Virus record (IMG/VR): IMGVR_UViG_3300027499_000038
Coordinates: 1 to 23,239 of that record
Origin: a virus
DNA: 23,239 nt
Direction: 5' to 3' (one strand)
Position 1 is the first letter of the stretch, and each line of letters starts with the position of its first letter. Positions 7,171 through 14,418 of this stretch are shown here, one piece after another. The position numbers and the translations under genes were made by a program. The notes under the pieces are model-generated. The model ran no database searches and was not told where the DNA came from. It worked only from the letters and a program-made list of their open reading frames with translations.

Positions 7171-8886
7171 GTGATCCTATTTAAGACTATTCGTTGGCAG
7201 AACATGCTGTCAACCGGTAACCAGTTTACCGAGGTGGCACTGGATCGTAGCAAGTCAACATTGATCGTCGGGGAAAACGGGGCTGGTAAGTCTACGATCC
7301 TCGACGCGTTGTCGTTTGCTCTTTACGGTAAGCCGTTCCGGAACATCAACAAGCCTCAGTTGCTCAATTCTATGACACAGAAGAATTTAGTCGTAGAATG
7401 CGAGTTTATGGTAGGTTCTAAGCATTTCCGTGTAAAACGCGGCATTAAACCTCAAATCTTCGAAATCTATCAAAATGGCGAAATGATTAATCAAAATTCA
7501 TCCGCCAGGGATTATCAAGAGTATCTTGAGAAGAGTATCTTGAAATTAAGTTTCAAGAGTTTTGGCCAAATTGTCATCTTAGGCAGTGCCAATTATCTCC
7601 CATTCATGCAATTGCCTGCACATGCTCGCCGTGAGGTCATTGAGGATCTTCTGGATATCCAGATCTTCACTACCATGAACAATCTTCTCAAAGAAAAGAT
7701 TGTCACAAACAAGGCAGCTATCACAGATACCGACTATCAGATCAACCTGATCGAGAACAAGATCGAGTTGACTCAGAAGCATATCGATTCTCTGAAGACG
7801 AACAACGATCATCTCATCAAGCAAAAGCAAGAGTTGATTGACGAAATCTCTAGCCATATCTTAATTGCAGAAATGGCTATCAGAAAACAAAATGCAATCT
7901 TGGATGAGAAATCTGCATTGGTTGCCGATGCCGAGAAGGTGAATGCCAAACTCACTAAGCTGGTAGAGTTGGAAAACCAACTTGAAAACAAGGTCCGTAG
8001 CCTTAGGAAGGAAATCAACTTCTATCATGATAACGATAGTTGTCCGACCTGCCGACAGGGTATCGACCATGACTTCAAGAATGAAACCATTGATGATCGT
8101 GCAAATAAGAAGCAGGAAGTTACTGATGCTCTTGTAAAGATCGAGGATGAAATTCTTGCCATCAATAAAAGAGTCAATGAGATCTCTGAGATCAACAAAG
8201 AGATCACGGCTATCAATACTAGGATCACCGAACTAAACTCTGACATCCGTTCGTGGAATTCCAGCATCCGTACTCTAGAGACCGAGATCGATGGTCTTGA
8301 GAAGAATACTGGTGTGATCGATGAGAGCAAGGAAGATTTGAGTGTACTTAATAGCCATCTTGCTGTACAACAGAAATACAAGGAAGAACTGGCTAACGAG
8401 CGTCAGGTGATCGAGGTTGCCGGTGTACTGCTCAAGGACTCTGGTATCAAGACAAGAATTATTAAGCAGTATGTTCCCATTATGAACAAGCTTATTAATA
8501 AATACCTCGCGGCTATGGACTTCTTTGTCCAGTTTGAATTGGACGAGAACTTTAATGAGAAGATTAAATCACGCTTTAGAGACGAGTTCTCTTATGCATC
8601 TTTCTCCGAGGGCGAGAAAATGCGTATTGATCTTGCTCTTATGTTTACCTGGAGGGCTATTGCTAAGCTCCGCAATTCTGCTTCAACCAACCTTCTCATC
8701 ATGGACGAAGTCTTCGACTCGTCGCTTGATGTCGGCGGCACGGAAGAGTTCCTCAAGATCCTTGAAGGACTGACAGCAGAGACGAACACGTTCATCATCT
8801 CACACAAGGGCGATCAACTGTTCGACAAGTTCCACAGCGTAATTAAGTTTGAGAAACACGCCAACTTTAGTAGGATTGCAGCATGA
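7171..8886 (+). CDS. gp46: Recombination ATPase gp46 (Rad50/SbcC-like)
   Basis: Seen: 571 aa (T4 gp46 is 560). Walker A GENGAGKST at residues 34-42, two long coiled-coil arms (about 170-285 and 305-415), a zinc-hook CPTC at 291-294 at the coil apex, ABC signature SFSEGEKMR at 477-485, Walker B LLIMDEVFD at 508-516, and an ISHK switch-histidine motif at 543-546. The start is GTG 7171, set by GGAG at 7161-7164; the ATG at 7167 is out of frame. Known: partner of the gp47 nuclease in end resection. Context: its ATGA overlap with the next ORF continues the operon. Confidence 0.96.
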   Translation: MILFKTIRWQNMLSTGNQFTEVALDRSKSTLIVGENGAGKSTILDALSFALYGKPFRNINKPQLLNSMTQKNLVVECEFMVGSKHFRVKRGIKPQIFEIYQNGEMINQNSSARDYQEYLEKSILKLSFKSFGQIVILGSANYLPFMQLPAHARREVIEDLLDIQIFTTMNNLLKEKIVTNKAAITDTDYQINLIENKIELTQKHIDSLKTNNDHLIKQKQELIDEISSHILIAEMAIRKQNAILDEKSALVADAEKVNAKLTKLVELENQLENKVRSLRKEINFYHDNDSCPTCRQGIDHDFKNETIDDRANKKQEVTDALVKIEDEILAINKRVNEISEINKEITAINTRITELNSDIRSWNSSIRTLETEIDGLEKNTGVIDESKEDLSVLNSHLAVQQKYKEELANERQVIEVAGVLLKDSGIKTRIIKQYVPIMNKLINKYLAAMDFFVQFELDENFNEKIKSRFRDEFSYASFSEGEKMRIDLALMFTWRAIAKLRNSASTNLLIMDEVFDSSLDVGGTEEFLKILEGLTAETNTFIISHKGDQLFDKFHSVIKFEKHANFSRIAA

Positions 8887-9095
8887 CAAAATTTATTTGG
8901 GTAAGAGACCGTGACAAAATTGATCACTATGTTAATGTAGATCATATTATTAAGGTGACTAAGATTCCTGCACATGGATCATTTTCGGCGGCTGCATATA
9001 TTATGCTTCGTGATGGAAAAGAGATTGGACTGTCAACCGATACGTTTGATACGTATGAGGATGTCATCGCCAAGATCCAGGTGGCATCGGCATGA
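8883..9095 (+). CDS. Small hypothetical protein after gp46
   Basis: Seen: 70 aa, starting at the ATGA overlap with gp46 and ending in an ATGA overlap with the deformylase gene, so it is coupled on both sides. The pattern KFIWVRD...YVNVDHIIKVTKI...AYIMLRDGKEIGL ends in a DVIAKIQ helix. This is a compact beta-sheet-plus-helix small phage protein. Similar 60-80 aa ORFs with an INVDxI and LxDGxxI pattern are common in phages and resemble FlbD-like small proteins. No catalytic residues can be pointed out and no function is assigned. Confidence 0.8.
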   Translation: MTKFIWVRDRDKIDHYVNVDHIIKVTKIPAHGSFSAAAYIMLRDGKEIGLSTDTFDTYEDVIAKIQVASA

Positions 9096-9646
9096 TTGTT
9101 CCTATCCTAGGTAAGGACCATCCGATCCTCAAAGAAGAGATGCCGGCATTCGACTTCAACAATACGGTTGTCGATCCTGTAGAACTGTATAACGATCTTG
9201 CTGAAACTATGCGAGAGAATGAAGGCATGGGTCTATCAGCCAATCAGATCGGTGTGCGTACACGTGCATTCGTAATGAGGGCAGAGGAGATTATCGGTGT
9301 CTTCAATCCTCGTGTAGTTGACATGTCTAATGAGACTGTTACACTCGAGGAAGGATGTCTATCGTATCCTAACCTGTTCGTGAAGGTCAAGAGACCGAAG
9401 AGCATCAAGGTTCGTTTCACGACTCCCGATGGTGAGACGTCTACCAAGACGTTCACCGGTATGACGGCTCGTGTATTCCTGCATGAACTAGATCACCTGA
9501 ATGGTATTGCACATACATCTCGTGCTAACCGTTATCATCTTGAGCAGGCCAAGAAGCTTGTCAAGAAGTTGAAGAAGCGTCCATTGGGTGTCTTGCCAAC
9601 CTTTAGTGATGAGGCAAGGGATCTTGTGAATGCTCTACAAGTTTAG
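9092..9646 (+). CDS. def: Peptide deformylase
   Basis: Seen: 184 aa. Motif I GMGLSANQIG at residues 45-54, motif II EGCLS at 87-91 (metal-ligand Cys89), motif III HELDH at 131-135 (His131, catalytic Glu132, His135). All metal ligands and the catalytic Glu are present. Known: PDF removes the N-formyl group from nascent proteins; cyanophage and other marine T4-like phages often encode their own. The C-terminal 40 residues are basic (KKLVKKLKKRP), longer than the shortest phage PDFs. Context: last gene of the gp55-47-46 group; a promoter follows immediately. Confidence 0.95.
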   Translation: MIVPILGKDHPILKEEMPAFDFNNTVVDPVELYNDLAETMRENEGMGLSANQIGVRTRAFVMRAEEIIGVFNPRVVDMSNETVTLEEGCLSYPNLFVKVKRPKSIKVRFTTPDGETSTKTFTGMTARVFLHELDHLNGIAHTSRANRYHLEQAKKLVKKLKKRPLGVLPTFSDEARDLVNALQV

Positions 9647-9648
9647 GG

Positions 9649-9677
9649 TTTACATTAATGCCCAACTGTGATAGAGT
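9649..9677 (+). promoter_or_regulatory. Variant promoter TTTACA-N17-TAGAGT
   Basis: TTTACA (9649-9654), 17-nt spacer, TAGAGT (9672-9677), then AGGAG at 9691-9695 and ATG 9702. It has the same geometry as the TGTACA promoters, with one mismatch in the -35 box and a weak -10. GTTTACATT and AATACAAAC (9682-9690) form an imperfect inverted repeat around it. Confidence 0.5.
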
Positions 9678-9701
9678 AAGAATACAAACAAGGAGAATAT
9701 T

Positions 9702-10109
9702 ATGAGTGAAGATTGGGTACGTGACATTGCCGGCATGCACAAGTATTACGGTGTCAATGAGAAGGTTAATGACTTTGATGCCGAGAAGTTGCAACAGTTC
9801 CTCGACTTCCGTATGTCATTCCTCGATGAGGAACTGACTGAAACTAAGAACGCAGTCAAGCGTAAGGATGCCGAAGAGATCGTAGATGGCCTGATCGATC
9901 TCTGTGTCGTTGCTATCGGCACACTCGATGCAATGGGTGTTGACAGTCACGAAGCATGGACTCAGGTCCTCCGTGCCAACCTTGCCAAGGAGGTAGGCAT
10001 CAAACCCGAACGGCCGAATCCTCTTGGGTTGCCGGACCTCATCAAACCGGCTGGATGGAAAGCACCATCCCATGCTAAAAATCACGGTTTGTTGTCAAAA
10101 CTAAAATAA
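9702..10109 (+). CDS. MazG-like nucleotide pyrophosphohydrolase
   Basis: Seen: 135 aa, helical, with the all-alpha NTP-pyrophosphohydrolase signature: DEELTE at residues 42-47 and EIVDGLIDL at 59-67 (ExxE...ExxD metal-binding pattern), then LRANLAK. The C-terminus IKPERPNPLGLPDLIKP is a typical extension in phage and PRA-PH-like members. Known: family enzymes hydrolyse nucleoside triphosphates to monophosphates; phage MazG proteins were once proposed to act on ppGpp, though dNTP hydrolysis is better supported. Inference: it probably feeds dNMPs such as dCMP to the hydroxymethylase and deaminase downstream. SD AGGAG at 9691-9695. Confidence 0.8.
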   Translation: MSEDWVRDIAGMHKYYGVNEKVNDFDAEKLQQFLDFRMSFLDEELTETKNAVKRKDAEEIVDGLIDLCVVAIGTLDAMGVDSHEAWTQVLRANLAKEVGIKPERPNPLGLPDLIKPAGWKAPSHAKNHGLLSKLK

Positions 10110-10112
10110 CTG

Positions 10113-10141
10113 TGTACAATTAATTCAAGTGGGTGTAAGGT
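10113..10141 (+). promoter_or_regulatory. TGTACA-type promoter with -10 inside a hairpin
   Basis: TGTACA (10113-10118), 17-nt spacer, TAAGGT (10136-10141). The upstream sequence AAATAACTG resembles AAATAGTTG found before three other copies. The -10 is a poor match to TATAAT and falls inside the hairpin at 10124-10159. Confidence 0.5.
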
Positions 10142-10159
10142 GACTTATATCCACTTGAA
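10124..10159 (+). promoter_or_regulatory. 16-bp hairpin with GTGA loop in a gene leader
   Basis: TTCAAGTGG (10124-10132) and CCACTTGAA (10151-10159) are perfect complements. The pairing continues inward through GTGTAAG/CTTATAT with two G-U pairs to a GTGA tetraloop (10140-10143), giving 16 base pairs. The 3' arm reaches into the GAAAGG ribosome-binding site (10157-10162) of the gene at 10173. Confidence 0.8.
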
Positions 10160-10172
10160 AGGCTAATATATT

Positions 10173-10436
10173 ATGAAAAACGATAACCAACTTGAAATCC
10201 TTCGTACACTAGACAAACTTCCTCTAAACGAGGCTAAGTCTATTGCTCTTGAAATCATCGAGACATTCCCGTCTAAAACTATTAAACAAAAGGCATCGGC
10301 CAATCGCTTGGCCTATGATATCCAAAACGCAAACACATCTAAGTATGTGTGTGAATCCATGTGGCGCCCTTATCTCGCATCGCTCGGTCTTCGTGTGACC
10401 GATTCGTCGTGGAATAAGCACTATTCGAGTATTTGA
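10173..10436 (+). CDS. Hypothetical protein downstream of hairpin leader
   Basis: Seen: 87 aa, ATG 10173. The N-terminal half is helical (LEILRTLDKLPLNEAKSIAL), with a basic middle and a Trp-containing C-terminus (MWRPYLASLGLRVTDSSWNK). No signal peptide or membrane segment. No family recognised. Its leader holds a long hairpin that overlaps a promoter and touches the ribosome-binding site, suggesting its expression is timed differently from the genes upstream. It is followed after two bases by the next ORF. Confidence 0.75.
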   Translation: MKNDNQLEILRTLDKLPLNEAKSIALEIIETFPSKTIKQKASANRLAYDIQNANTSKYVCESMWRPYLASLGLRVTDSSWNKHYSSI

Positions 10437-10438
10437 TT

Positions 10439-10942
10439 ATGATTATTGGAACATTTACTGCCAAAGTTTGGCCTGAGTTTATAACACGGCGAGATGGAAA
10501 GATCGCCGAACGTATCGCTGTAGGTGATACCAAAAATCTTTACAACCGTTGGGACTCTGAATTCCCAGAACAGCATCAATGTATGGTAGATCCTAAACAA
10601 ACTTTGTTTGAAGGAAACACAGTGCATACCCATCATGCTTTTGATACTATTGATGAAGATTATGGCAATTGTGATTGGAAGAGGTATGCTAAAGACGGTA
10701 TTCATCTTACAAATTATATCTATAATAAAATTAAAGAAGGCACCACAGATCATGTTGTTGTGTGGGAATGGGCCAATGGCAACCAACATAATAGATTGTA
10801 CGAAAATCATGAAGTGTCGTATACTGTACTTGGTGTAGTGCCTGCTAGCTACATAATTAAGAATGCAAAGATCGATGGTTATGACTCACAAGGTCGACCA
10901 TTCTATAGATTTCCATATGAGAAAGGTGTAAAGTATGTCTAA
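10439..10942 (+). CDS. Hypothetical protein, 167 aa
   Basis: Seen: ATG 10439 is preferred over an in-frame TTG at 10433; the spacing from a weak GAG fits. The protein begins MIIGTFTAKVWPEF, is rich in aromatics and histidines (EQHQCMVDP, VHTHHAFDTIDEDYGNCDW), and ends with VPASYIIKNAKIDGYDSQGR. It looks like a soluble mixed alpha/beta protein. No family recognised. Base composition is A/T-richer than its neighbours. Its end overlaps the DUF1599-like gene by 8 bases, so it is in the same transcription unit as the DNA-modification genes, but there is no direct evidence of a shared role. Confidence 0.75.
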   Translation: MIIGTFTAKVWPEFITRRDGKIAERIAVGDTKNLYNRWDSEFPEQHQCMVDPKQTLFEGNTVHTHHAFDTIDEDYGNCDWKRYAKDGIHLTNYIYNKIKEGTTDHVVVWEWANGNQHNRLYENHEVSYTVLGVVPASYIIKNAKIDGYDSQGRPFYRFPYEKGVKYV

Positions 10943-11267
10943 TGAACGTGAATCAGTAAAAGTCCTGCAAGAGTGTATCGACCTGCAGATCCGTAAGTCT
11001 AAAGACTATCAGAACCCCAACTCGAACGTAGTGCAGGCAATGCACTATCGCCGTGGTGTAGACTCTATCCATGACACAATGCATGGCAAGATGCTTCGTG
11101 CTCAGTCTCTCCTCGAGTCTGGCTCTGCTGCCAACTTCGAGTCTCTCGAAGACACTTACAAAGATCTGATCAACTATGCTAGCTTCGCTGTTTCGTACAT
11201 TCGTGGCAAGATGGAAGGCCAAGATCCTAACCGTGACTACCTTAATCGTCCTAAGAAAGGCAATTAA
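10935..11267 (+). CDS. DUF1599/Nmad1-like nucleotide-modification-associated protein
   Basis: Seen: 110 aa, helical. KSKDYQNPNSN near residue 20, then DTMHGKMLRAQSLLESG and LEDTYKDLINYASFAVSYIRG. The pattern KxxDY ... K..R...L ... E(D)TYxDLxNYA is that of the DUF1599 family, also called nucleotide modification associated domain 1. Known: the family was linked by genome context to hypermodified-base pathways of phages; its biochemistry is not settled. Context: its TAATG overlap with the dCMP hydroxymethylase gene (11265-11269) supports a linked role. The family call comes from motif memory and should be treated as probable. Confidence 0.65.
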   Translation: MSNERESVKVLQECIDLQIRKSKDYQNPNSNVVQAMHYRRGVDSIHDTMHGKMLRAQSLLESGSAANFESLEDTYKDLINYASFAVSYIRGKMEGQDPNRDYLNRPKKGN

Positions 11268-11917
11268 TGCTTATTGTTGAAGATATTCGGTGGCACTTCA
11301 TCGATGAGCTGAAGTATGGTAGGTTTGTCACTGACAAGACCGGTGTCAAGACCATTGAGATGATCGGTGCTTGCTTTGAAGCCAATCATCCTACCATCTT
11401 CGGTGATGTCAATGATGAGTACGTAGAGCGTGAGCTCGAGTGGTATAAGTCGATGTCTCTGTATGTCAAGGATATTCCTGGCAAGACACCGGCTATCTGG
11501 GAACAGGTTGCTTCGTCTGAAGGCAAGATCAACTCCAACTATGGTTGGGCTATCTACAGCGAAGACAACGGTTTCCAATATCTCAACGTTCTCCGTGAAC
11601 TATGTGTCAATCCTAACAGCCGCCGTGCTGTGATGATCTATACTCGTCCTACTATGTGGCAAGATTATAATCGCGATGGCATGTCTGATTTCATGTGCAC
11701 CAATGCTGTACAGTACATGATTCGTGATGGCCAGCTGGTTGCCGTAGTGCAGATGCGTTCCAATGACGTAGTCTTCGGTTATCGTAACGACTATGCATGG
11801 CAGTCCTATGTTGCTGATCAATTATCAAATGATCTTGGTCTTAAAGTATTGCCAAAGATTATCTGGAATGTCGGCAACCTGCATGTGTATGAACGTCACT
11901 TTGATAAGGTAAAGTAA
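11267..11917 (+). CDS. gp42: dCMP hydroxymethylase, T4 gp42-like
   Basis: Seen: 216 aa with near-identical blocks to T4 gp42, such as VDKTGVKTIE / VTDKTGVKTIE, NDEYVERELEWYKS, KDIPGKTP, INSNYGWAIYSEDN and RSNDVVFGYRNDYAWQ. Catalytic Cys144 (SDFMCTN) and Asp175 (RNDYAW) are 31 residues apart, as are Cys148 and Asp179 of T4. Known: this thymidylate-synthase-fold enzyme adds CH2OH from methylene-tetrahydrofolate to dCMP; the Asp, in place of the Asn of thymidylate synthase, selects cytosine. It ends about 30 residues before the T4 protein. Inference: phage DNA contains 5-hydroxymethylcytosine or a derivative. It overlaps the deaminase gene (TAATG at 11915-11919). Confidence 0.95.
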   Translation: MLIVEDIRWHFIDELKYGRFVTDKTGVKTIEMIGACFEANHPTIFGDVNDEYVERELEWYKSMSLYVKDIPGKTPAIWEQVASSEGKINSNYGWAIYSEDNGFQYLNVLRELCVNPNSRRAVMIYTRPTMWQDYNRDGMSDFMCTNAVQYMIRDGQLVAVVQMRSNDVVFGYRNDYAWQSYVADQLSNDLGLKVLPKIIWNVGNLHVYERHFDKVK

Positions 11918-12360
11918 TGAATAAATGGACACGGCGTTACTTGGATATTGCCAAGGAAGTTGCAACCTGGTCTAAAGATCCTTCTAAAAAGATTGGAGCA
12001 ATAGCAGTTGGTGACAAGGGACAGATCCTGAGTCAAGGATACAATGGTTTCCCACGCGGTGTCAAGGATACAAGTGCCCGTTACGATATCCGCGAGGACA
12101 AGTATAAGTATGTGGTGCATGGTGAGATGAACGCCATCTACAATGCATGCAACTCTGGTGTGTCGCTTAATGGTGCAACACTCTATGTCACCGGTCTTCC
12201 TGTCTGTTCTGAGTGCGCCAAGGGTATCATCCAGGTCGGTATCAAGAAGGTGATCATGGAATATCCTAAAGATATTCCTGACTTCTGGCGTGAATCAATG
12301 GCACTTACCACCCAGATGTTCCATGAAGCAGGTGTAATGTTTTTATGTCATGAGGAATAA
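11917..12360 (+). CDS. cd: dCMP deaminase
   Basis: Seen: 147 aa. Zinc and catalytic motif HGEMNAI at residues 68-74 (His68, Glu70) and PVCSEC at 95-100 (Cys97, Cys100), with SKDPSKKIGAIAVG and GYNGFPRG typical of dCMP deaminases. Shorter than the T4 enzyme (193 aa). Known: it converts dCMP to dUMP for dTTP synthesis. Here it competes for the same substrate as the adjacent hydroxymethylase, so the gene pair would balance hydroxymethyl-dCTP against dTTP. No thymidylate synthase is in this window. Confidence 0.93.
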   Translation: MNKWTRRYLDIAKEVATWSKDPSKKIGAIAVGDKGQILSQGYNGFPRGVKDTSARYDIREDKYKYVVHGEMNAIYNACNSGVSLNGATLYVTGLPVCSECAKGIIQVGIKKVIMEYPKDIPDFWRESMALTTQMFHEAGVMFLCHEE

Positions 12361-12362
12361 TA

Positions 12363-13511
12363 GTGGAATTAACACAATATTATGACGAATATCTAAGATA
12401 TTTTGAGTTGGCCAAGGACCAACAGGCCAAGTGCAACCTCGGCACAATTCCATATAAAGAGTCGGCCATGGCCGATGACCTGTTAGAGAACGTAGAACTA
12501 TACGACGTTGTCGAACGCAAGTTCGCCGGCTTTTCTCAGATTGTGAACGACGTCTTTTATGGTTGGACTGACAAGCATCCATACTTCCATAAGATGGAAC
12601 AGGGTATCCACACACGGGAGCGTGGGTACATCGCCCGTGACTGGACAGGCAAGCATGCCGACTTCAGTCTGCCCGAGTGGTTGTACATCTTTATCCTGCA
12701 CCGGGTGACCGGTTCCGGCATCAACTACTCGAAGAAGCCATCGGGTTATCACAACACCTTGCTACCACATCTGTATGAATGCATGTCGATCGAGGATATG
12801 GTTCGTCGTGTGAACCACCATCCGTATCCGTTCTATACGTCGGTTGGTTATCAGTTCCCTGCATTCCCTAAGGTTCCAGCTGGTGCAAACTACAAGAAGG
12901 GTGGCGATTACTACCTGTCTGAGTATGCTCCACGACTGGCCAGAGATCTTGCCGAATGGCTTCAGGGCAGTAACATGAAGAGAGATCTTCGTGAGATTGG
13001 TGACTGGATGCTGGCATGGAACGTAGCCAACGGTCTCCGTCAATACAAGTTCCAGTACGCAGCGGTTGTGGCCGACATCGCTGACTGGTATCCTGAGTAC
13101 TGCAACCTCGATAGTCCATTCTACTACGGTACGAATGCAGTCGAGTGTATCTCTTATCTGGCCAACAACACAGACAGAATGAAACAGGAACTATTCCTTG
13201 ACAAAGTGATGGAGAAGATTTATGCCGATACAGGTGCGTACCCCTACAACGCCGAAGATGTATGTTGCGACTTTATCAGATGGGTCGAGAACTATGTTAA
13301 GCCAGGATCAGATTATGACCACCTTTGTTTCGACTCCATCTGGTCCTCCTGTAGAATTAAAGATCACCCATATGGTCGTCAACGAGCTATGCTCGATCTT
13401 GGCCTCATCGACACCTTTAACAAATTGTCATCTCACCCCTCAGACGACTATATACTAAAGCAGGCAGGTATTTCTGTCCAGCAATATAAAGAAATGGTGA
13501 AAGCGCTATGA
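12363..13511 (+). CDS. Pyrophosphorylase / amino-acid:DNA transferase-like protein (AGPT-like), tentative
   Basis: Seen: 382 aa, GTG start set by GAGGA at 12352-12356, six bases upstream. No signal peptide. Blocks: EWLYIFILHRVTGSGINY (residues 105-122), GLRQYKFQYAAVVADIADWY (224-243) followed by YYGTNAVECISYL, then AEDVCCDFIRWVENY (297-311). Known: the alpha-glutamyl/putrescinyl thymidine pyrophosphorylase family of hypermodified phages has a comparable order: a D-hydrophobic-R helix, a V..DL segment leading to GpGA, and a CLCEFDKY-like helix; members replace a pyrophosphate on the base with an amine or amino acid. Inference: this could be a divergent member acting on a hydroxymethylated base. 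Context: directly after gp42 and dCMP deaminase, overlapping the PLP-like gene by 4 bases. The family link is by pattern only. Confidence 0.45.
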   Translation: MELTQYYDEYLRYFELAKDQQAKCNLGTIPYKESAMADDLLENVELYDVVERKFAGFSQIVNDVFYGWTDKHPYFHKMEQGIHTRERGYIARDWTGKHADFSLPEWLYIFILHRVTGSGINYSKKPSGYHNTLLPHLYECMSIEDMVRRVNHHPYPFYTSVGYQFPAFPKVPAGANYKKGGDYYLSEYAPRLARDLAEWLQGSNMKRDLREIGDWMLAWNVANGLRQYKFQYAAVVADIADWYPEYCNLDSPFYYGTNAVECISYLANNTDRMKQELFLDKVMEKIYADTGAYPYNAEDVCCDFIRWVENYVKPGSDYDHLCFDSIWSSCRIKDHPYGRQRAMLDLGLIDTFNKLSSHPSDDYILKQAGISVQQYKEMVKAL

Positions 13512-14410
13512 GTCATAATAACCACGTAATCGATGGATACAACCAGGATGTCGGCTACAGATCTTGGGAAGAGGCCAAGGACTATTATCTAGAACTTGCT
13601 GATACATGGACAGATCCGTATCCAGATCCAGTCGTAACCGTGCATGACGGTGTTCGTTGTGTCCGTGACGATCTTATCACAGGAACCAAGGTTCGTGGTG
13701 GCGACTGCCTGATGTCAAGGATCAATCAGTCGACAATTGTGTATGTGCAACCACGTACAGGTCTTGCCGGTGTCTCTATCCTTGATGTTGCCAAACGTTA
13801 TGATAAGAAGGTGAAACTGTTCATGCCTTCTGCTCAACGCATCTCACATCATCAGGCGTGTTGCATTGAGCGTGGTGCAGAAGCATCGTTCCATCGTATT
13901 GCTGCGATGCCGAACCTGAACAAGATCGCCAAGGACTGGGCAGACTCACAGGAGGATGCATTCTTCGTTCCGCTTGGTCTAAAGCATGAACTCGTGACTG
14001 CTGGTATCGTCAAGGCAGCATCTAAGATCCCTGCTCCTGATGAGGTCTATGTTGCCATCTCGACCGGTGTTCTTTCGAGAGCGATGCAGATTGCATGGCC
14101 AAATGCCAAGTTCCATTCGGTTGCTGTATCGCGTAACCTAAAGGCTGGTGAACTTGGTAGAGCAGATGTCATCTCAGAACCGATGGCATTCCAACAGAGT
14201 GAGAAGGCTGAGAACCTGCCACCATTTCCGTGCATAGATACATATGACGGTAAGGTATGGAAGTACATTCCGAAGAATACCGGCCGCAACATCCTGTTCT
14301 GGAATGTCGGCAAGGAACCAGTCCTCAACGATCCTACCATCTACGATCGTGTAGATTCTTACCGTGACTGGCCAAAAAAAGATGTACAATTTGCCACACT
14401 TGATGTATAG
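13508..14410 (+). CDS. Fold-type-II PLP-dependent enzyme-like protein
   Basis: Seen: 300 aa. RDDLITGTKVRGGDCLM (residues 53-69) matches the DD...GxKxRxxxxL pattern of fold-type-II PLP enzymes (ACC deaminase, cysteine/threonine synthase relatives), which puts Lys61 as the candidate Schiff-base lysine. GLAGVSILDVAKRYDKKVKLFMP fits the substrate/phosphate-site helix, and VYVAISTGVLSRAMQIAWPNAKFHSVAV fits the glycine-rich cofactor loop and next strand. The usual SGN-type loop is replaced by PRTGLAG. Inference: an enzyme making or altering an amine or amino-acid group; PLP enzymes occur in known DNA hypermodification pathways. ATGA overlap with the gene before it; its stop is in a TAGTG overlap. 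A run of seven A lies near its end. Confidence 0.6.
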   Translation: MSHNNHVIDGYNQDVGYRSWEEAKDYYLELADTWTDPYPDPVVTVHDGVRCVRDDLITGTKVRGGDCLMSRINQSTIVYVQPRTGLAGVSILDVAKRYDKKVKLFMPSAQRISHHQACCIERGAEASFHRIAAMPNLNKIAKDWADSQEDAFFVPLGLKHELVTAGIVKAASKIPAPDEVYVAISTGVLSRAMQIAWPNAKFHSVAVSRNLKAGELGRADVISEPMAFQQSEKAENLPPFPCIDTYDGKVWKYIPKNTGRNILFWNVGKEPVLNDPTIYDRVDSYRDWPKKDVQFATLDV

Positions 14411-14411
14411 T
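14383..14411 (+). promoter_or_regulatory. TGTACA-type promoter at end of PLP-like gene
   Basis: TGTACA (14383-14388), exact 17-nt spacer, TATAGT (14406-14411). A start near 14418 would fall at the ATG 14419 of the next gene, giving a leaderless or almost leaderless mRNA, or may serve the genes beyond. Intragenic, so moderately supported. Confidence 0.45.
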
Positions 14412-14418
14412 GAATAAT

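Noticed and set aside
11707-11712. Coding-region TGTACA copies (11707, 12684, 20205 and others)
   Set aside because: No TATAAT-like box at 16-18 nt downstream, unlike the accepted promoters.
14374-14380. Run of seven A near the end of the PLP-like gene as a frameshift site
   Set aside because: A -1 shift reaches a TGA at 14401 before the next gene, so it would only alter a few C-terminal residues; no downstream structure seen.
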